Source of the DNA: Azorinus chamasolen
Lineage: Eukaryota > Mollusca > Bivalvia > Cardiida > Solecurtidae
Direction: 5' to 3'
DNA: 64,000 bases
NCBI GenBank assembly: GCA_963576725.1
Contig: OY755246.1
Span: 73,959,467 to 74,023,466 of the forward strand
Part shown: piece by piece, positions 11,628 through 22,132 of the stretch
How the letters are laid out: each line of letters begins with the position of its first letter
Position numbering within the stretch: position 1 is the stretch's first letter
Made by a program: the position numbers and the translations under genes
Notes under the pieces: generated by a model
The model's input: the letters and a program-made list of their open reading frames with translations, nothing else
Databases searched by the model: none
Told to the model about the DNA's origin: nothing

Positions 11628-12842
11628 ATGTCTCCCCTATTTATGAGGAGACGTATTGTTTTTGCCAGAGTTGTCTGTCTGTCTCGCAGTCTGTCTGTCT
11701 GTCTCACAGTCTGTCTGTCTGTCACAAACTTGTGTCATGTGTCTCTGAAACCAGTAGGGCTAGAGCCGACAATCTTCACAGGAATGTTCACCAGCATGAG
11801 TTATTGTGAATCTATGGTTTTTAGCTCCACTTTTTCAAAAAGTGGAGCTATTGTCATGACCCTCTCGTCGTCGTCGGAGTTGGTTATCCTTTTTGTTAAG
11901 GTCCCTTTTCTCAGAAACCATCAAAGACATTTGGTTCATATTTGGTATGTATGTTTACTATCACAAGTGGAACCCATTTCATAAGGGTAGGTAACCCTAA
12001 AATTAATTTTGCCATAGTTATGCCCCTTTTTCGATTTAGATTTTTCATTGTTTGTTAAGTTTTATGTTCAGGTCTATGTCTCAGAAACTGTCCAAGATAT
12101 TTGGTTCAACTTTGGTATACATGTTAACTACTACAAGGGGGACCCATTTCACAAGGGCAGGTAACCCTAAAATTAATTTTGCTATAGTTATCTCCCCTTT
12201 CTGACTTAGACTTCCACTACACTATCCAGCACTAAAGAAAGTGGAGCGCGCTGTCTGCGGACAGCTCTTGTTGAATTGTCTCCCTAGATAACTTTGGAGT
12301 TATTGCCCCTGCTGACTTAAATTTAGACAAACTTTATTTTGTGTCGCAAGTATCTCTGAAGCTGCTAGGGCTAGAGTCACCAAACTGCACAGGAATGTTG
12401 ACCAGCATGAGTTGTGCACCTGGGGTTTTTGAACTGTCTCCCCTGATAATTGAGTTATTGTCCCTGATATGATAACTTACATTCACCAGCATGAGTTGTT
12501 GTGCACATGGGTTTTTTTAACTGCCCCCCCCCCCCCCCTTCCTGATAATTTGGAGTATTTGTCTCTGATGACTTAAATTAGACAAGCTTTACTTTGTGTC
12601 GCACTTACTTCAGAAACTGCTAAGGCTAGAGTCACCAAACTGCACAGGAATGTTGATCAGCACGAGTTGTGCATCTGGGGGTTTTGAATTGTCTCCCATG
12701 GATAACTTTGCAGTTATTGCACTTGATAACTTAGAATTACATAGTTTTGCATGCATCTCTGAAACAACAACAACTCAAGCTGGTGAACATTCCTGTAAAT
12801 TTTGGTGGCTCTAGCTCTAGTTTCAGAGGTATGTGTGACACC
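11628..12842 (+). mobile_element. Family D-like hairpin element with family B inserted
   Basis: The 5' foldback (ATGTCTCC to GGAGACGT, 11628-11656) is followed by ATTGTTTTTGCC and a GTCTGTCT tract. Diverged units follow, with CTAGAGTCACCAAACTGCAC and GGAATGTTGACCAGCATGAG (about 11735, 12345, 12606). Family B (11823-12272) interrupts the first unit. At 12775-12840 the last unit appears in reverse complement, making a foldback tail. A run of 15 or more C lies near 12524-12538. No 3' hairpin-CTCTTGTT end was found. Confidence 0.6.
11823..12272 (+). mobile_element. Family B hairpin-ended element
   Basis: A perfect 5' foldback (AGCTCCACTTTTT, CA, AAAAGTGGAGCT; 11823-11849) is followed by ATTGTCATGACC. 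Two to three diverged units of about 165 bp contain CAGAAACC or CAGAAACTG, AAGA(C/T)ATTTGGTTCA and CATTTCA(T/C)AAGGG. The 3' hairpin CTGTC TGCG GACAG is followed by CTCTTGTT. It lies in a T run of the host element: the host reads GGTTT on the left and GAATTGTCTCCC on the right, as in its other units (GGTTTTTGAACTGTCTCCCC), with no duplicated target. Confidence 0.75.
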
Positions 12843-13237
12843 ATGTAATTTTAAGTTATCAATGGAAATAACTCTCGCATATCTATACAGACATTACACT
12901 TGTGTATTGGAAAGAGACATCTGTTTTTTGACAAAACAAACCTCTATTTAAAATGATGTTTTGTATAATTAGTTACAGGAGTTGAGTTGTGGAGTGAAGG
13001 CTTTGTGATGTAATTTCCCAAAACTCGACAATGTTTTTGTTCTAACATGTCAGTAATAACATTTTTCATTTTCTACAAAATATGCACATACTTCAATCAG
13101 GGCAATATTTTCTACATTATTAAAACACCAAAATAGGAGTTGACATGATCTTTATATTACATTTATCCATTACACTAAATACTAGTAATAGGTAAACAGT
13201 GTGAAAACACACAAATAATCTATTTGTAAACCCAATC
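12843..13237. other. no recognisable feature
   Basis: AT-rich unique-looking sequence between the D-like element and the next MITE. Confidence 0.35.
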
Positions 13238-13241
13238 TTAA

Positions 13242-13404
13242 CCCTTTGAATGTTTGAAATGAGTACTAGAATTGGCAAAGTTTAGACCAAGGGTCTGCAC
13301 TGTTTGTCCATCAAAATCCTCTCTCAGCTTATACCCTTTTATATTGAGTGGATAGAAATTATATCAATTCACCATCCCATATTGAAAATTCAACATTCAA
13401 AGGG
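13242..13404. mobile_element. TTAA MITE
   Basis: TTAA at 13238-13241 and TTTA at 13405-13408 (one change). The ends CCCTTTGAATGTT and AACATTCAAAGGG are perfect 13-bp inverted repeats. The centre keeps only remnants of the shared palindrome (TAGACC, GGGTCTGCACTGTTTG). Confidence 0.65.
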
Positions 13405-13419
13405 TTTATTGTCCAGAAA

Positions 13420-13795
13420 TAGTATTGCCCACGAGTGAGTGAAAACTGTATACATGTAATCATTTCATTGAAATAGTATTGCCCACAAGTGAGTGCGATT
13501 TGCATGTAATCATTTCATTGACAGAATACACACACAGCTGGGTTATGTTCCAGTGAGTGAAAAATGTATGTAATCATTTCATTGACATAGTATTACCCAC
13601 AAGTGAGTAAAACTGCATGTAATCATTTCATTGACATAGTATTGCCCACAAGGGAGTGAAAACTGCATGTAATTGTTTCATTGACATAGTATTGCCCACA
13701 AGTGAGTGAAAACTATGTGATCATTTCATTGACATAGTATTGCCCACAAGTGAGTGAAAACTGCATGTTTCATTGACAGACTATACATAGCTAGG
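13420..13795 (+). repeat. About 50-bp tandem array
   Basis: Seven or so units, each with CATTGACATAGTATTGCCCA and a AAGTGAGTGAAAACTGCATG segment. Spacing is 48-54 bp (AGTATT at 13421, 13475, 13588, 13638, 13688, 13736). One interval is broken by an ACACACAGCTGGGTT insertion that recurs at the array end. Confidence 0.75.
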
Positions 13796-14042
13796 TTATA
13801 TTCTAGCCAAGGAAGGGTTTTACCAGCTGTGATGTATTTTAAAATAGACCCGTTTCCCTCCCTACAGCATCATAGGAGTCGTGTTTACAACCTGCCTTAA
13901 ATTCCTACCTCTTATACTGGAGATCTCTGGAGAAAAGTGCTTTATTGTTTGTGACAATTAATTGTAACGTCCACTTTCATATTGACCTCTGCTCTGGTAT
14001 GGTGTCTGTATTCATCCTAGTAAGTAGGAAGATTTCATTTAA

Positions 14043-14203
14043 CCTTTTGAATGATGCTAACCGGTGCATTTGTAAACTAAAGACCCAGATTGGAGCCCTC
14101 TGATCAGGTTCTACACTGTTTCTCATTCCGAAGCCTGTAAATTATAACCCTTTCATAATAAATTGACTCTGTTATCAACTCAGAAAAATCAGCATCAAAG
14201 GAT
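14043..14203. mobile_element. TTAA MITE
   Basis: TTAA at 14039-14042 and 14204-14207. The ends CCTTTTGAATGATGCT and AGCATCAAAGGA are nearly complementary. The centre contains AGACCCAGAT and TCTGATCAGGTTCT from the shared palindrome. Confidence 0.65.
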
Positions 14204-14675
14204 TAATGTTTACATTCATAAATATAAAGCTGAATAGTTGTGTGGATGAAACACACTTACTTGACTTCCCATCCAGATCCATATGAATAGTTATTAAACA
14301 CATTCTGATTGTAATCTTTTTATGCCTGTATACTCAGGGTCTCATTAGGAGTCAAAATGTGTGTAAACATCATAGCAATGTCAGTAAATAGGATAACTAT
14401 GAACTGTTCGATGAAGAAACCTGTACTAGTGCATTGCAAACACTGTAGATGCTAATCAGCGAAACATTCTGGTATACTACAATGGATCCAGATTTCTACT
14501 ATAGTTACAGGTAGTAGATAAAGTAGTGATACATGTAGTTTGATTAGGGTCAGTTCAAACCAGTGATCACAGGCAGGGTTGCTGATCTGGGTCTGCTGTG
14601 TTTGCTATGCCATTATACTGACTTTTGTCATGAAGCGTTTCATGCAGGCTTGTTAACTATTCCTATGACACTTCT

Positions 14676-14862
14676 GTGTAGTTGTCTAGATATCTAGTTG
14701 CTACATAGTTATAGCAATGTGTAGTTGTCTAGATATCTAGTTGCTACATAGTTATAGCAATGTGTAGTTGTCTAGATATCTAGTTGTTACATATAGTTAC
14801 AGCATATGTGTAGTTGTCTAAATATCTAGTAGTTTCATATAGTTATAGCACATGTGTAGTTG
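14676..14862 (+). repeat. 43-44-bp tandem array
   Basis: Four units beginning GTGTAGTTGTCTAGATATCT and continuing AGTTGCTACATAGTTATAGC. The last copies are degraded. TCTAGATATCTAG is itself a near-palindrome. Confidence 0.75.
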
Positions 14863-14950
14863 TTACATATAGCACATGTGCCATTTCATACAAATTTGTT
14901 ATAAAAGAAAGTATTAACAAAACTCGTATGACAGTCATATATGTTTTATT

Positions 14951-16200
14951 AGCCGGATTTTTCGAGAAAAATCTCGGCTTATTGTTTTGCGAAAACCAGG
15001 CGGGTGGGTGGGCGATGTGCCGTCGTTAACAAAACTTTAACATTGCTTATAACTTCTGAATTACTAAAGCTAGACCATTCATACTTGGTATGCAGATAGC
15101 TTGGGTGAAGGCCTTTCACTTGATACAAGGATACATGAAATCAGGTCAAGGTCACTATTTCCAAAGCTTTGCTGTCGTTAACAAAACTTTAACATTGCTT
15201 ATAACTTCTGAATTACTTATGCTAGACCATTCATATTTGGTATGCAGATAGCTTGGGTGAACTCCTTTCACTTGATATAAGGATACCTGTAATCAGGTCA
15301 AGGTCAAAGTCACTATTTCCAAAAATTTTGCCATTTTTAACAAACTTTAACATTGCTATAACTACTGAACTACAAATGCTAGGTAATTCATCTTTGGTAT
15401 ACAGATAGCTTGGGTGAAGACCTTTCACTTGATACAAGGATACATGAAATAAGGTCAAGGTCACTATTTCCAAAACCTTGCCGTCGTTAATAAACTTTAA
15501 CATTGCTTATATCTTCTGAATTACTTAAGCAAGACCATTCATATTTGTTATGTATATAGCTTTGGTGAAGGCCTTGATACAAGGATACGTGAAATCAGGT
15601 CAAGGTTAAGGTTGCCATTTCGAAAACTTTGCCATTTTCAACAAACTTTAACATTGCTATAACTTCTCAACTACAAATGCTAGGCAATTCATCTTTGGTA
15701 TACAAATGGCTTTGGTAAAGGCGTATCAGTTGATATAAAGATATTTGAAATTTTGACAAGTTGGCCGTTATTAAAATACTTCATCATTTTTTCTTAACTG
15801 CTGAACCCCATATGCTAGACAATTCATATATGGTATGGAGATAACTTTGGTGAAGGCCTTTCAGTTGATACAAGGAAACATGAAATTGGGTCAAGGTCAA
15901 GGTCACTCTTTTGAAAACTTGACTGTTTTTAACAAACTTTATCATTTTGCTATAACTTCTGATCCACAAGTGCTAGGCAATTCATCTTTGGTATTCAGAT
16001 AGCTTTGGTAAGGACCTTACGGATGACAAAAAGATACCTGAAATCAGGTCAAGGTCACTATTTTGAAACATTGGCTGTCATTAAAATGTTGTTATGACTT
16101 GTGAACTACATGGGTTTGACAATTTGTATTTTGTATGCAGATAGCTTGTGTGAAGGCCTTTCAGTTGATACTAGGATATATGAAATTGGGTCCAAGTCAA
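14951..16200 (+). mobile_element. Family C hairpin-ended element, 3' end lost
   Basis: The 5' foldback AGCCGGATTTTTC ... AAAAATCTCGGCT (14951-14979) is followed by TATTGTTTTGCG. About eight units of 150-157 bp contain TTAACAAACTTTAACATTGC, a TAACTTCTGAA segment, CATTTGGTAT-like and GATAGCTT(G/T)GGTGAAGG segments. Most units carry a tandem AGGTCA pair (AGGTCAAGGTCA at 15143, 15295, 15452, 16045; three consecutive copies at 15888-15905). The element fades near 16200 with no 3' hairpin. No coding capacity. Confidence 0.7.
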
Positions 16201-16700
16201 CACAAAAAAATCCAGCTTTTATGCGGTTTCTGCATTTTATGCTTATTTCTTTATGCTTACTAGTGCTTTGAATAAGTCTTGTAGAAGGATTTTAAATACA
16301 GAATAGCATCTCCTCTTTATAGGATTCTGGATTATAGGAAGAGAACCACATACATAAGTGGAATATAGGCAAATATTGTAGACCCACAAATGACTATATT
16401 ATTATAAAGTCTTAATTGTTTTGCAGTACCTCGGGTATCTAAGCCGTGTATTACTGCAAACATTATTTTCACATTATGCCCCTCAAAGGATGCAAAATGA
16501 CATGGTCACCATAGTTAATCTGAAGAAATGTTCACTTGACATACTTACCACTAGGATGGTTTAAGTCTTATGCCTGATTGCACATTTGGAAAACAACTTT
16601 TCGATATTATGTGAGAAATTGGCTTGAGTTTCCAGAACCTACAATTCTGGTGGAACTTGTTAACCAAATGAGCATGTTTAACTGTACTTGATAAACCCAG
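16201..16700. other. no recognisable feature
   Basis: AT-rich sequence between family C and a degraded MITE palindrome. No exon signals that I trust. Confidence 0.3.
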
Positions 16701-16713
16701 CATTAGAAACTTT

Positions 16714-16785
16714 TGTGAGCAGAGTAGACCCATATTACACATCTTCTATAGGATCTGTCTGATCAGAATCTGCTCAGTTTGCTTA
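16714..16785. repeat. MITE central palindrome, degraded
   Basis: GAGCAGAGTAGACCCATATT on the left and TCTGATCAGAATCTGCTCAG on the right form the arms. No TTAA ends were found. Confidence 0.5.
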
Positions 16786-16789
16786 AATG

Positions 16790-17450
16790 TTTGAGTTTCT
16801 ACTATTTTCCATGGCGATATATTTGTTATTCTAAATAGAGGAAGTATTTTGTAAAAAGGGTTAAGAATATTGTTGTGTCTTGAGCCTTAGAATATCTCAA
16901 GTTTGAGATAATGTCTCGGACAATTGTAAGCTTCAGAATGTTTCAAGTCTGAAAATGTCTGAAGAATGTTTCAGGTCTGAGAATGTCTCAAGAGAATGGT
17001 TAAGGTATGTGCATGTCTCAGAGAATTCAACACTTAAGAATGTCTAGGTGTAAACTCTAGCAGTATGGGTAATTGACTTACAGAAAATAAGCTTATGTTT
17101 ACAATGCAGTAAAACCTTTCTTAACCATTTTCCTGTTGAATATTCATGTAAGAAATAGTGACATAATGAATATGTATTAGCTGAGCTTTTATAATGACAT
17201 ATACAAAGGATGTTTTGGATTGTTAGAAATAGTATAGTCTGTTCTATTTAAGTTCATATGTTAACAAAGCAGACCCTGACCATAAGGCTCCTGTAGTCCT
17301 GAATCTTGCACCAAAAAGCATTTAATATATGAGGGAAAGGATTAAGCATTTAGAAGAAATCTTAATGGATAGTATCATAGTATGTAAGGTGATATGTAGA
17401 GCAGATGGCATATACATGTAGTGCAGAAAGCTTTCAAATGATCTGTTTTT
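16790..17450. other. low-information spacer with a short diverged repeat
   Basis: A small cluster near 16880-17045 repeats TCTCAAG/GTCTGA(G)AATGTC-like words. A half palindrome (AACAAAGCAGACCCTGACC) is at about 17264. Otherwise nothing is seen. Confidence 0.35.
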
Positions 17451-17860
17451 AGCTCACCAGAGCACAAAGTGCTCAGGGTGAGCTTTTGTGATCGCCTGAT
17501 TCCGTCGTCTGTCGGCGTGTGTCGTCCGTCGTCAAAAATTTGAACCGTTAAAATTCTTATCCTCTGAATCTACAGGGTTCTCAGCTTTCATCTTTGGCAC
17601 ATAGCATCATCTGTAGGTCCTCTACAAAAGTTATATAAATTACGTCCCTGGGGTCAAAATTGGCCCCGCCCCAGGGGTGCATTGTTTTCTATAGAAACAT
17701 ATAGTGAAAACTTTGAAAATCATCTCCTCTGAAACTGGAAGGTTCTCAGCTTTAATATTTGGCACATAGCATCATGTTCAGGTCCTCTACGAAAGTTATA
17801 TAAATTATGCTCCTGTGGTCAAAATTGGCTACACCCCAGGGTGGCCAGTTTTCTAGCAAA
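17451..17860 (+). mobile_element. Family A element, 5' part
   Basis: A perfect 5' hairpin (AGCTCACCAGAGCAC) follows TTTTT. Two units follow and the sequence then diverges near 17860. A short TTTTTAGTGCACCTG segment near 17951 resembles flanks seen beside other A copies (8420). Confidence 0.65.
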
Positions 17861-18002
17861 CTTGAAGCTGACTGCACTTTTAAGCATCTTATCTTTACTC
17901 ATAAAGAGGTCATTAGGTCAAGCAGTAGAGAGGGGATGACCAGTGGCTATTTTTAGTGCACCTGTTTTGCTGATAGTGGAGTGATAGTCCAGTCTGTCTT
18001 AA

Positions 18003-18326
18003 CCCTTTGCCTGTTCTGTGTTTATTATTAATTTGAATGCCTATTGCATATTCATGAACAAAATAGTTAAAATGAAGTATGGAAGGTGGAACATTGTAGC
18101 CATTTTTTTCCAAATTTCACAACCTACTGAATATTCATAGACAAAATAGTTATAATGAAATATAGTAGATGGAACATTGTAGCCATTTTAGAAACTAAAG
18201 GAACACATCTATCAAATTCCATTAACAAACAGAGCAGACCCTGATCAGATGGCTCCTATAGGAGGCATCTGATCTGGGTCTACTCTGTTTTCAAATGTGT
18301 GAAAACACGTTTATATGAGGGAAGGG
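18003..18326. mobile_element. TTAA MITE, enlarged
   Basis: TTAA at 17999-18002 and 18327-18330. The ends are CCCTTTGCCTG and, inverted, CCCTTCCCTC. The central palindrome AACAAACAGAGCAGACCCTG to TCTACTCTG lies at 18221-18292. A short internal duplication (ATATTCATGAACAAAATAGT/ ATTCATAGACAAAATAGT) enlarges the left half. Confidence 0.6.
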
Positions 18327-18510
18327 TTAATTAATAATAGTGATTGGCATTATGACATTATTATAACCTGCCCTGCGGTTCAGAAGAAGGGTAAATCATG
18401 TAAAGACTCCAGAATGCCAAATTAAAGATTTTAAATAAATTATGAAATAATTTTTAACATGAAATTACTTGAACATATTAAGTTAAACTGATGAATATGA
18501 AATTATTATG
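18174..18510 (+). repeat. 337-bp direct duplication, copy 1
   Basis: From ACATTGTAGCCATTTTAGAA to GAATATGAAATTATTATG. It matches copy 2 with few differences. The copy spans the right half of a TTAA MITE and about 180 bp of neighbouring DNA, so this is a segmental duplication, not a transposon copy. Confidence 0.8.
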
Positions 18511-18619
18511 TAATAATTTATAATAATATTCAAATGCAAAAAATCAGTTTGGAATGCTAGGGTACACATACCTGCTCAGAGGAACAGTTGGTCGCCTTTA
18601 TTCAGAACTTTGTATGGCC

Positions 18620-18858
18620 TTGTTTAAATTATGTCCCTGGGATTAAAATTGGCCCCACCCCAGGGGTGGTTAGCTTTCAATAGAAACATATAGTAAAAAC
18701 ATTGAAAATCTTCTCTGAAACTGGAAGGTTCATAACCTTCATATTTGACACATAGCTTCATGTTCAGGTCCTCTACAAATGTTATATAAATTATGCCCCT
18801 GTGGTCAAAATTGGCCCCGCCCCAGGAGTAGCCAGCTTTCAACAGAAACATAGTGAAA
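18620..18858 (+). mobile_element. Family A fragment between the direct duplicates
   Basis: About one and a half 165-bp units without either terminus. The right edge (GTGAAAAC) joins directly into duplicate copy 2, replacing the usual TTTGAAAATC. This looks like a recombination junction, not an insertion boundary. Confidence 0.6.
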
Positions 18859-19200
18859 ACATTGTAGCCATTTTAGAAACTAAAGGAACAGGTCTATCAA
18901 ATTCCATTAACAAACACAGCAGACCCTGATCAGATGGCTCCTATAGGAGGCATCTAATCTGGGTCTACTTATTTTTCAAATGTGTGAAAACACGTTTCTA
19001 TGAGGGAAGGGTAAATTAATAATAGTGATTGGCATTATGACATTATTATAACCTGCCCTGCAGTTCAGAAGAAGGGTAAATCATGTAAAGGCTCCAGAAT
19101 GCCAAATTAAAGATTTTAAATAAATTATGAAATAATTTTTAGCATGAAATTGTATTACTTGAAAATATTAAGTTCAACTTATGAATATGAAATTATTATG
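18859..19200 (+). repeat. 342-bp direct duplication, copy 2
   Basis: The second copy of 18174-18510, offset by 685 bp. Both include the MITE half palindrome and the same AT-rich tail. A few substitutions and small indels (for example TGTATTACTTG versus TACTTG) separate them. Confidence 0.8.
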
Positions 19201-19692
19201 AAGTTACATATGTGTTAGATCAGAATCCAAACTGTGTGCTGTTTTCAGTCAAATTATGCTCAGCAGTCATAGGGTTTCTGTCATCTGTAATCTGTTTGTC
19301 TGAAAAATTAACACTTTCAATTGCCCTCTTGTCTATAGAAACCTATAGTGAAAACTTTGAAAATCTTCTTTTCATGAATCTACAGGGTATTTGGCACATA
19401 GCACCATTTTCCGGTCCTCTTAAAAGGTTATATGAATTATGCCCCTGGGGTTAAAATAGGCCCCACCCCAGGGGTGGTCAGTTTTCAATAGAAACATATA
19501 GTGCAAACTTTGAAAATTTTCTCCTTTGAAACTGGAATGTTCTCAGATTTCATATTTGGCACATAGTTTCATATTTAGGTCATCTACAAAGATTATATAA
19601 ATTGTGTCCCAGGGGTCAAAATTGGCACCGCCCCAGAGACAGTCAGTTTTCAATAGAAACATATCTGTTTGTCTGGTGAGCGATGTCAAGAG
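19201..19692 (+). mobile_element. Family A fragment, long-variant tail
   Basis: The first 145 bp match the reverse complement of about 49880-50025, part of the long A variant. Two A units follow, then the 3' motif CTGGTGAGCGATGTCAAG. At 19692 the expected GGGCCATTCTGGCCC hairpin is replaced by family D sequence. Confidence 0.6.
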
Positions 19693-19820
19693 GAGTTATT
19701 CCCCTTTTTCATATTTTCTTGTCCAGACAATAAATCTTTATCTACTGGTTCAATTGATTTCAAACTTCACATATGGAACAAGCATGATGAGTGCTCTAAG
19801 AGGTGCACTCAATGAGTATC
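19693..19820 (+). mobile_element. Family D unit fragment
   Basis: AGGAGTTATTCCCC, TTCAAACTTCACATATGGAA and CATGATGAG match the repeat unit of family D at 33700-34350. It is fused to the A fragment on its left and has neither D terminus. Confidence 0.6.
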
Positions 19821-20009
19821 ATTAATCAATTAGTACCATTAAAACAAAGTTCGGTAGGACTTAAATATAACAAAGCTTACTTAGATGTCCTTAATCCTTT
19901 CCCCAAATGAATACTTACTGCGAGGAAATTCATGGACTGTTTTTTTTTTCATTACACTTTAACAAGGAATTAAATCTTCAGAATCAGCTCTGTATTAACA
20001 TGTATTATT

Positions 20010-20085
20010 CCATAAGCAGACAGAGCAGACCATGATCATAATCTCCTACAGGAGCTGTCTGATTTGGGTCTGCTCTGTTTGCATA
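20010..20085. repeat. MITE central palindrome
   Basis: The arms GACAGAGCAGACCATGATCA and TCTGATTTGGGTCTGCTCTG flank CTCCTACAGGAGC, a nearly intact foldback. A TTAA near 20108 may be its right boundary, but the left end is not clear. Confidence 0.55.
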
Positions 20086-20792
20086 GGTGCCAAAAGTGGT
20101 ATGTATGTGAGAAATTGTTAACCCTTATGTACAGTTGTGTAATACTGATAAGTGTTTGCTTGTGGGATATTTGGGCGTTTAGGACAGAGGATATTTATGA
20201 GACCACTTCTGTTACTGACTAGCTTTTTGTTGTATATCATTGTTGTCTGTAGTTAATAATTATTCTGTATTGATAATACATATGTTTAGCTGAATTGTTT
20301 ACTGTTACATTGGAAATTGCCTATTTTCATGCTTCTTATGTGCCAGAAATGTGGTATGCAGCAACAAGACGTTTCTGGAATATAGATTATATTTTCGTCA
20401 ATAAATACACATTAAGTTATTTAAGCTGTCTTATCAATATTTTACCAACTACCCTTGTGGAGCTGTATCCAGAATGCATTAATTATGATACACTGTACTT
20501 TCATCTGTTTTGAAACAGCTGGCCAGAGTGTTGAACAATCTACGTGTCATGTTTACACTAGTGAGCCAGGGTGATGGTAAAGTACTTATACTTACTTCAT
20601 AGGTGTTTATCATAGGAAATCTAGAACATGATACCAGCTACATAGGTGTTTGTCATAGGACATCTAGAACATGATATCCTACCTAATTATTTAAGTACAA
20701 TGTAATTAGTCTTTATTCTTTAGCTTCCTAAGCTAATTAACGTCGGCAGAAAATGCCGCCAATGCTAAGATTAAGGCGTTCTCCAAATCTGT
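20086..20792. other. no recognisable feature
   Basis: AT-rich. A short ATAGGTGTTTATCATAGGA duplication is at 20600-20665. No gene is recognised. Confidence 0.35.
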
Positions 20793-20977
20793 TCAATGTA
20801 TCTGGACGTTAAACAGTGGATCCTGGTGATCAATGTATCTGGACGTTAAACAGTGGATCCTGGTGATCAATGTATCTGAACGTTAAACAATGGATCCTGG
20901 TGATCAATGTATCTGAACGTTAAACAGTGGATCCTGGTGATCAATGTATCTGGACGTTAAACAGTGGATCCTGGTGA
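20793..20977 (+). repeat. 37-bp tandem array
   Basis: Five units of TCAATGTATCTGGACGTTAA followed by ACAGTGGATCCTGGTGA, almost identical (GGACG/GAACG variants). Confidence 0.85.
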
Positions 20978-21163
20978 TACGTCGAATCAGTCAGTATTCA
21001 TCTGGATAAACGGATTTGACCATAGTATGGTAAAGGTTAAATCTGTCATCAGACCCCCAACCCCACCCCCACCCCTTCGCTTGATTAAAAAAATGACCAA
21101 ATCGTGAAACTGATTAGCATTTCACTTTAACGGAATCCTGTTGGGGCCAAGAAAAAAAAGAAA

Positions 21164-21515
21164 ACAAGAGGGCAAATATGGTCCTTAATCGCTCACCTGA
21201 TTACCAGATTATAGCTGGATGGCCCCAAGATGGGGCCAATATTGACATAAGGAACAATGTTGATAGTGGATCATGAGCAGTGGTTCTGTAGAACAAAATT
21301 TTCAAAGATTTAGAATATTGATTTAATCAAGACAATCATTCTGACCAATGAAGATTGGGCTAAAATTGTAACCTCTGGAGTGTTCATGGTGTTTTCTACT
21401 ATTTGAGCTATCGACCTAGTTTTTGACCCCGCGTGACCAATTTTCAATCTTGTCTGAGATTTTATCAAGACAGTCATTCTGACCAAGTTTCATGAAAATT
21501 ACTGATTTAACAACA
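21164..21515 (-). mobile_element. Family J hairpin-ended element, 5'-truncated
   Basis: Read on the minus strand it ends CTCTTGTTTTC with a degraded hairpin (GGACCATATTTGCCC). The body contains TTTCATGAAAATTACTG and GACAGTCATTCTGACC units. On the plus strand it follows CGGAATCCTGTTGGGGCCAA and an A run. The same host sequence occurs without the insertion at 48757-48792, which fixes the 3' boundary. The 5' part is missing. Confidence 0.55.
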
Positions 21516-21548
21516 AAAAAGTAATTTAATTAACTTAGATCTTACTTA

Positions 21549-21787
21549 ACAAGATGCTATTCTGCTAATAAGACAAAGAGATTATTTGTTTCGAAAAAAA
21601 ATCAAATTTTCATACAAAGAGGAGACATACATGACAGTCTCAGATCCCAAAAAAACAACTTCCAGGGTAGACAGAGTTAAGATGGCTCGTGCTAGAGCAT
21701 TCCCAGCCTGGTCTGCAGTGTAAGTCCTAGAGAAGTTGGTGATATTCAGCCTCCTGCACCAGAAATATTCATACATATACACACAGT
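21549..21787 (-). repeat. Inverted copy of 28337-28580, left part
   Basis: About 98% identical to the reverse complement of 28337-28580, from CAAGATGCTATTCTGC to CATACATATACACACA. The copy is interrupted at 21787 by the hAT element and resumes at 25452. The shared unit is adjacent to ACAT/ATGC microsatellite in both places, as is common for bivalve microsatellite-associated elements. Its identity is unknown. Confidence 0.8.
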
Positions 21788-22132
21788 CAGGGTTGCATCT
21801 AGAGTGCGGGATTCCCGCACAAACATTTATAATCCCGCGTGAATGATATTTGTTTGCGTACATAATCCCGCATTAATTCTAGTATGCCCGCAAGTATTGC
21901 AAGGATGTGCGTATATCTGAAATATTTGTTGGGTATTTCGGCATTGAAGTAGATGCATCCATTTCATTTTATTCTGCATTGTTAGAACGTTAGTTCCGCA
22001 AACTCTCGAACTTGTTGCCAGGCGACAAAATACACTGGTCTCCTGCATCTCCCTAGTGTGAATACACAGTCGGGTTTCAGTCGACGATTATCATTGGTTA
22101 ATAAACCGGAACTTCCGGACGAAGGGTGAAGC

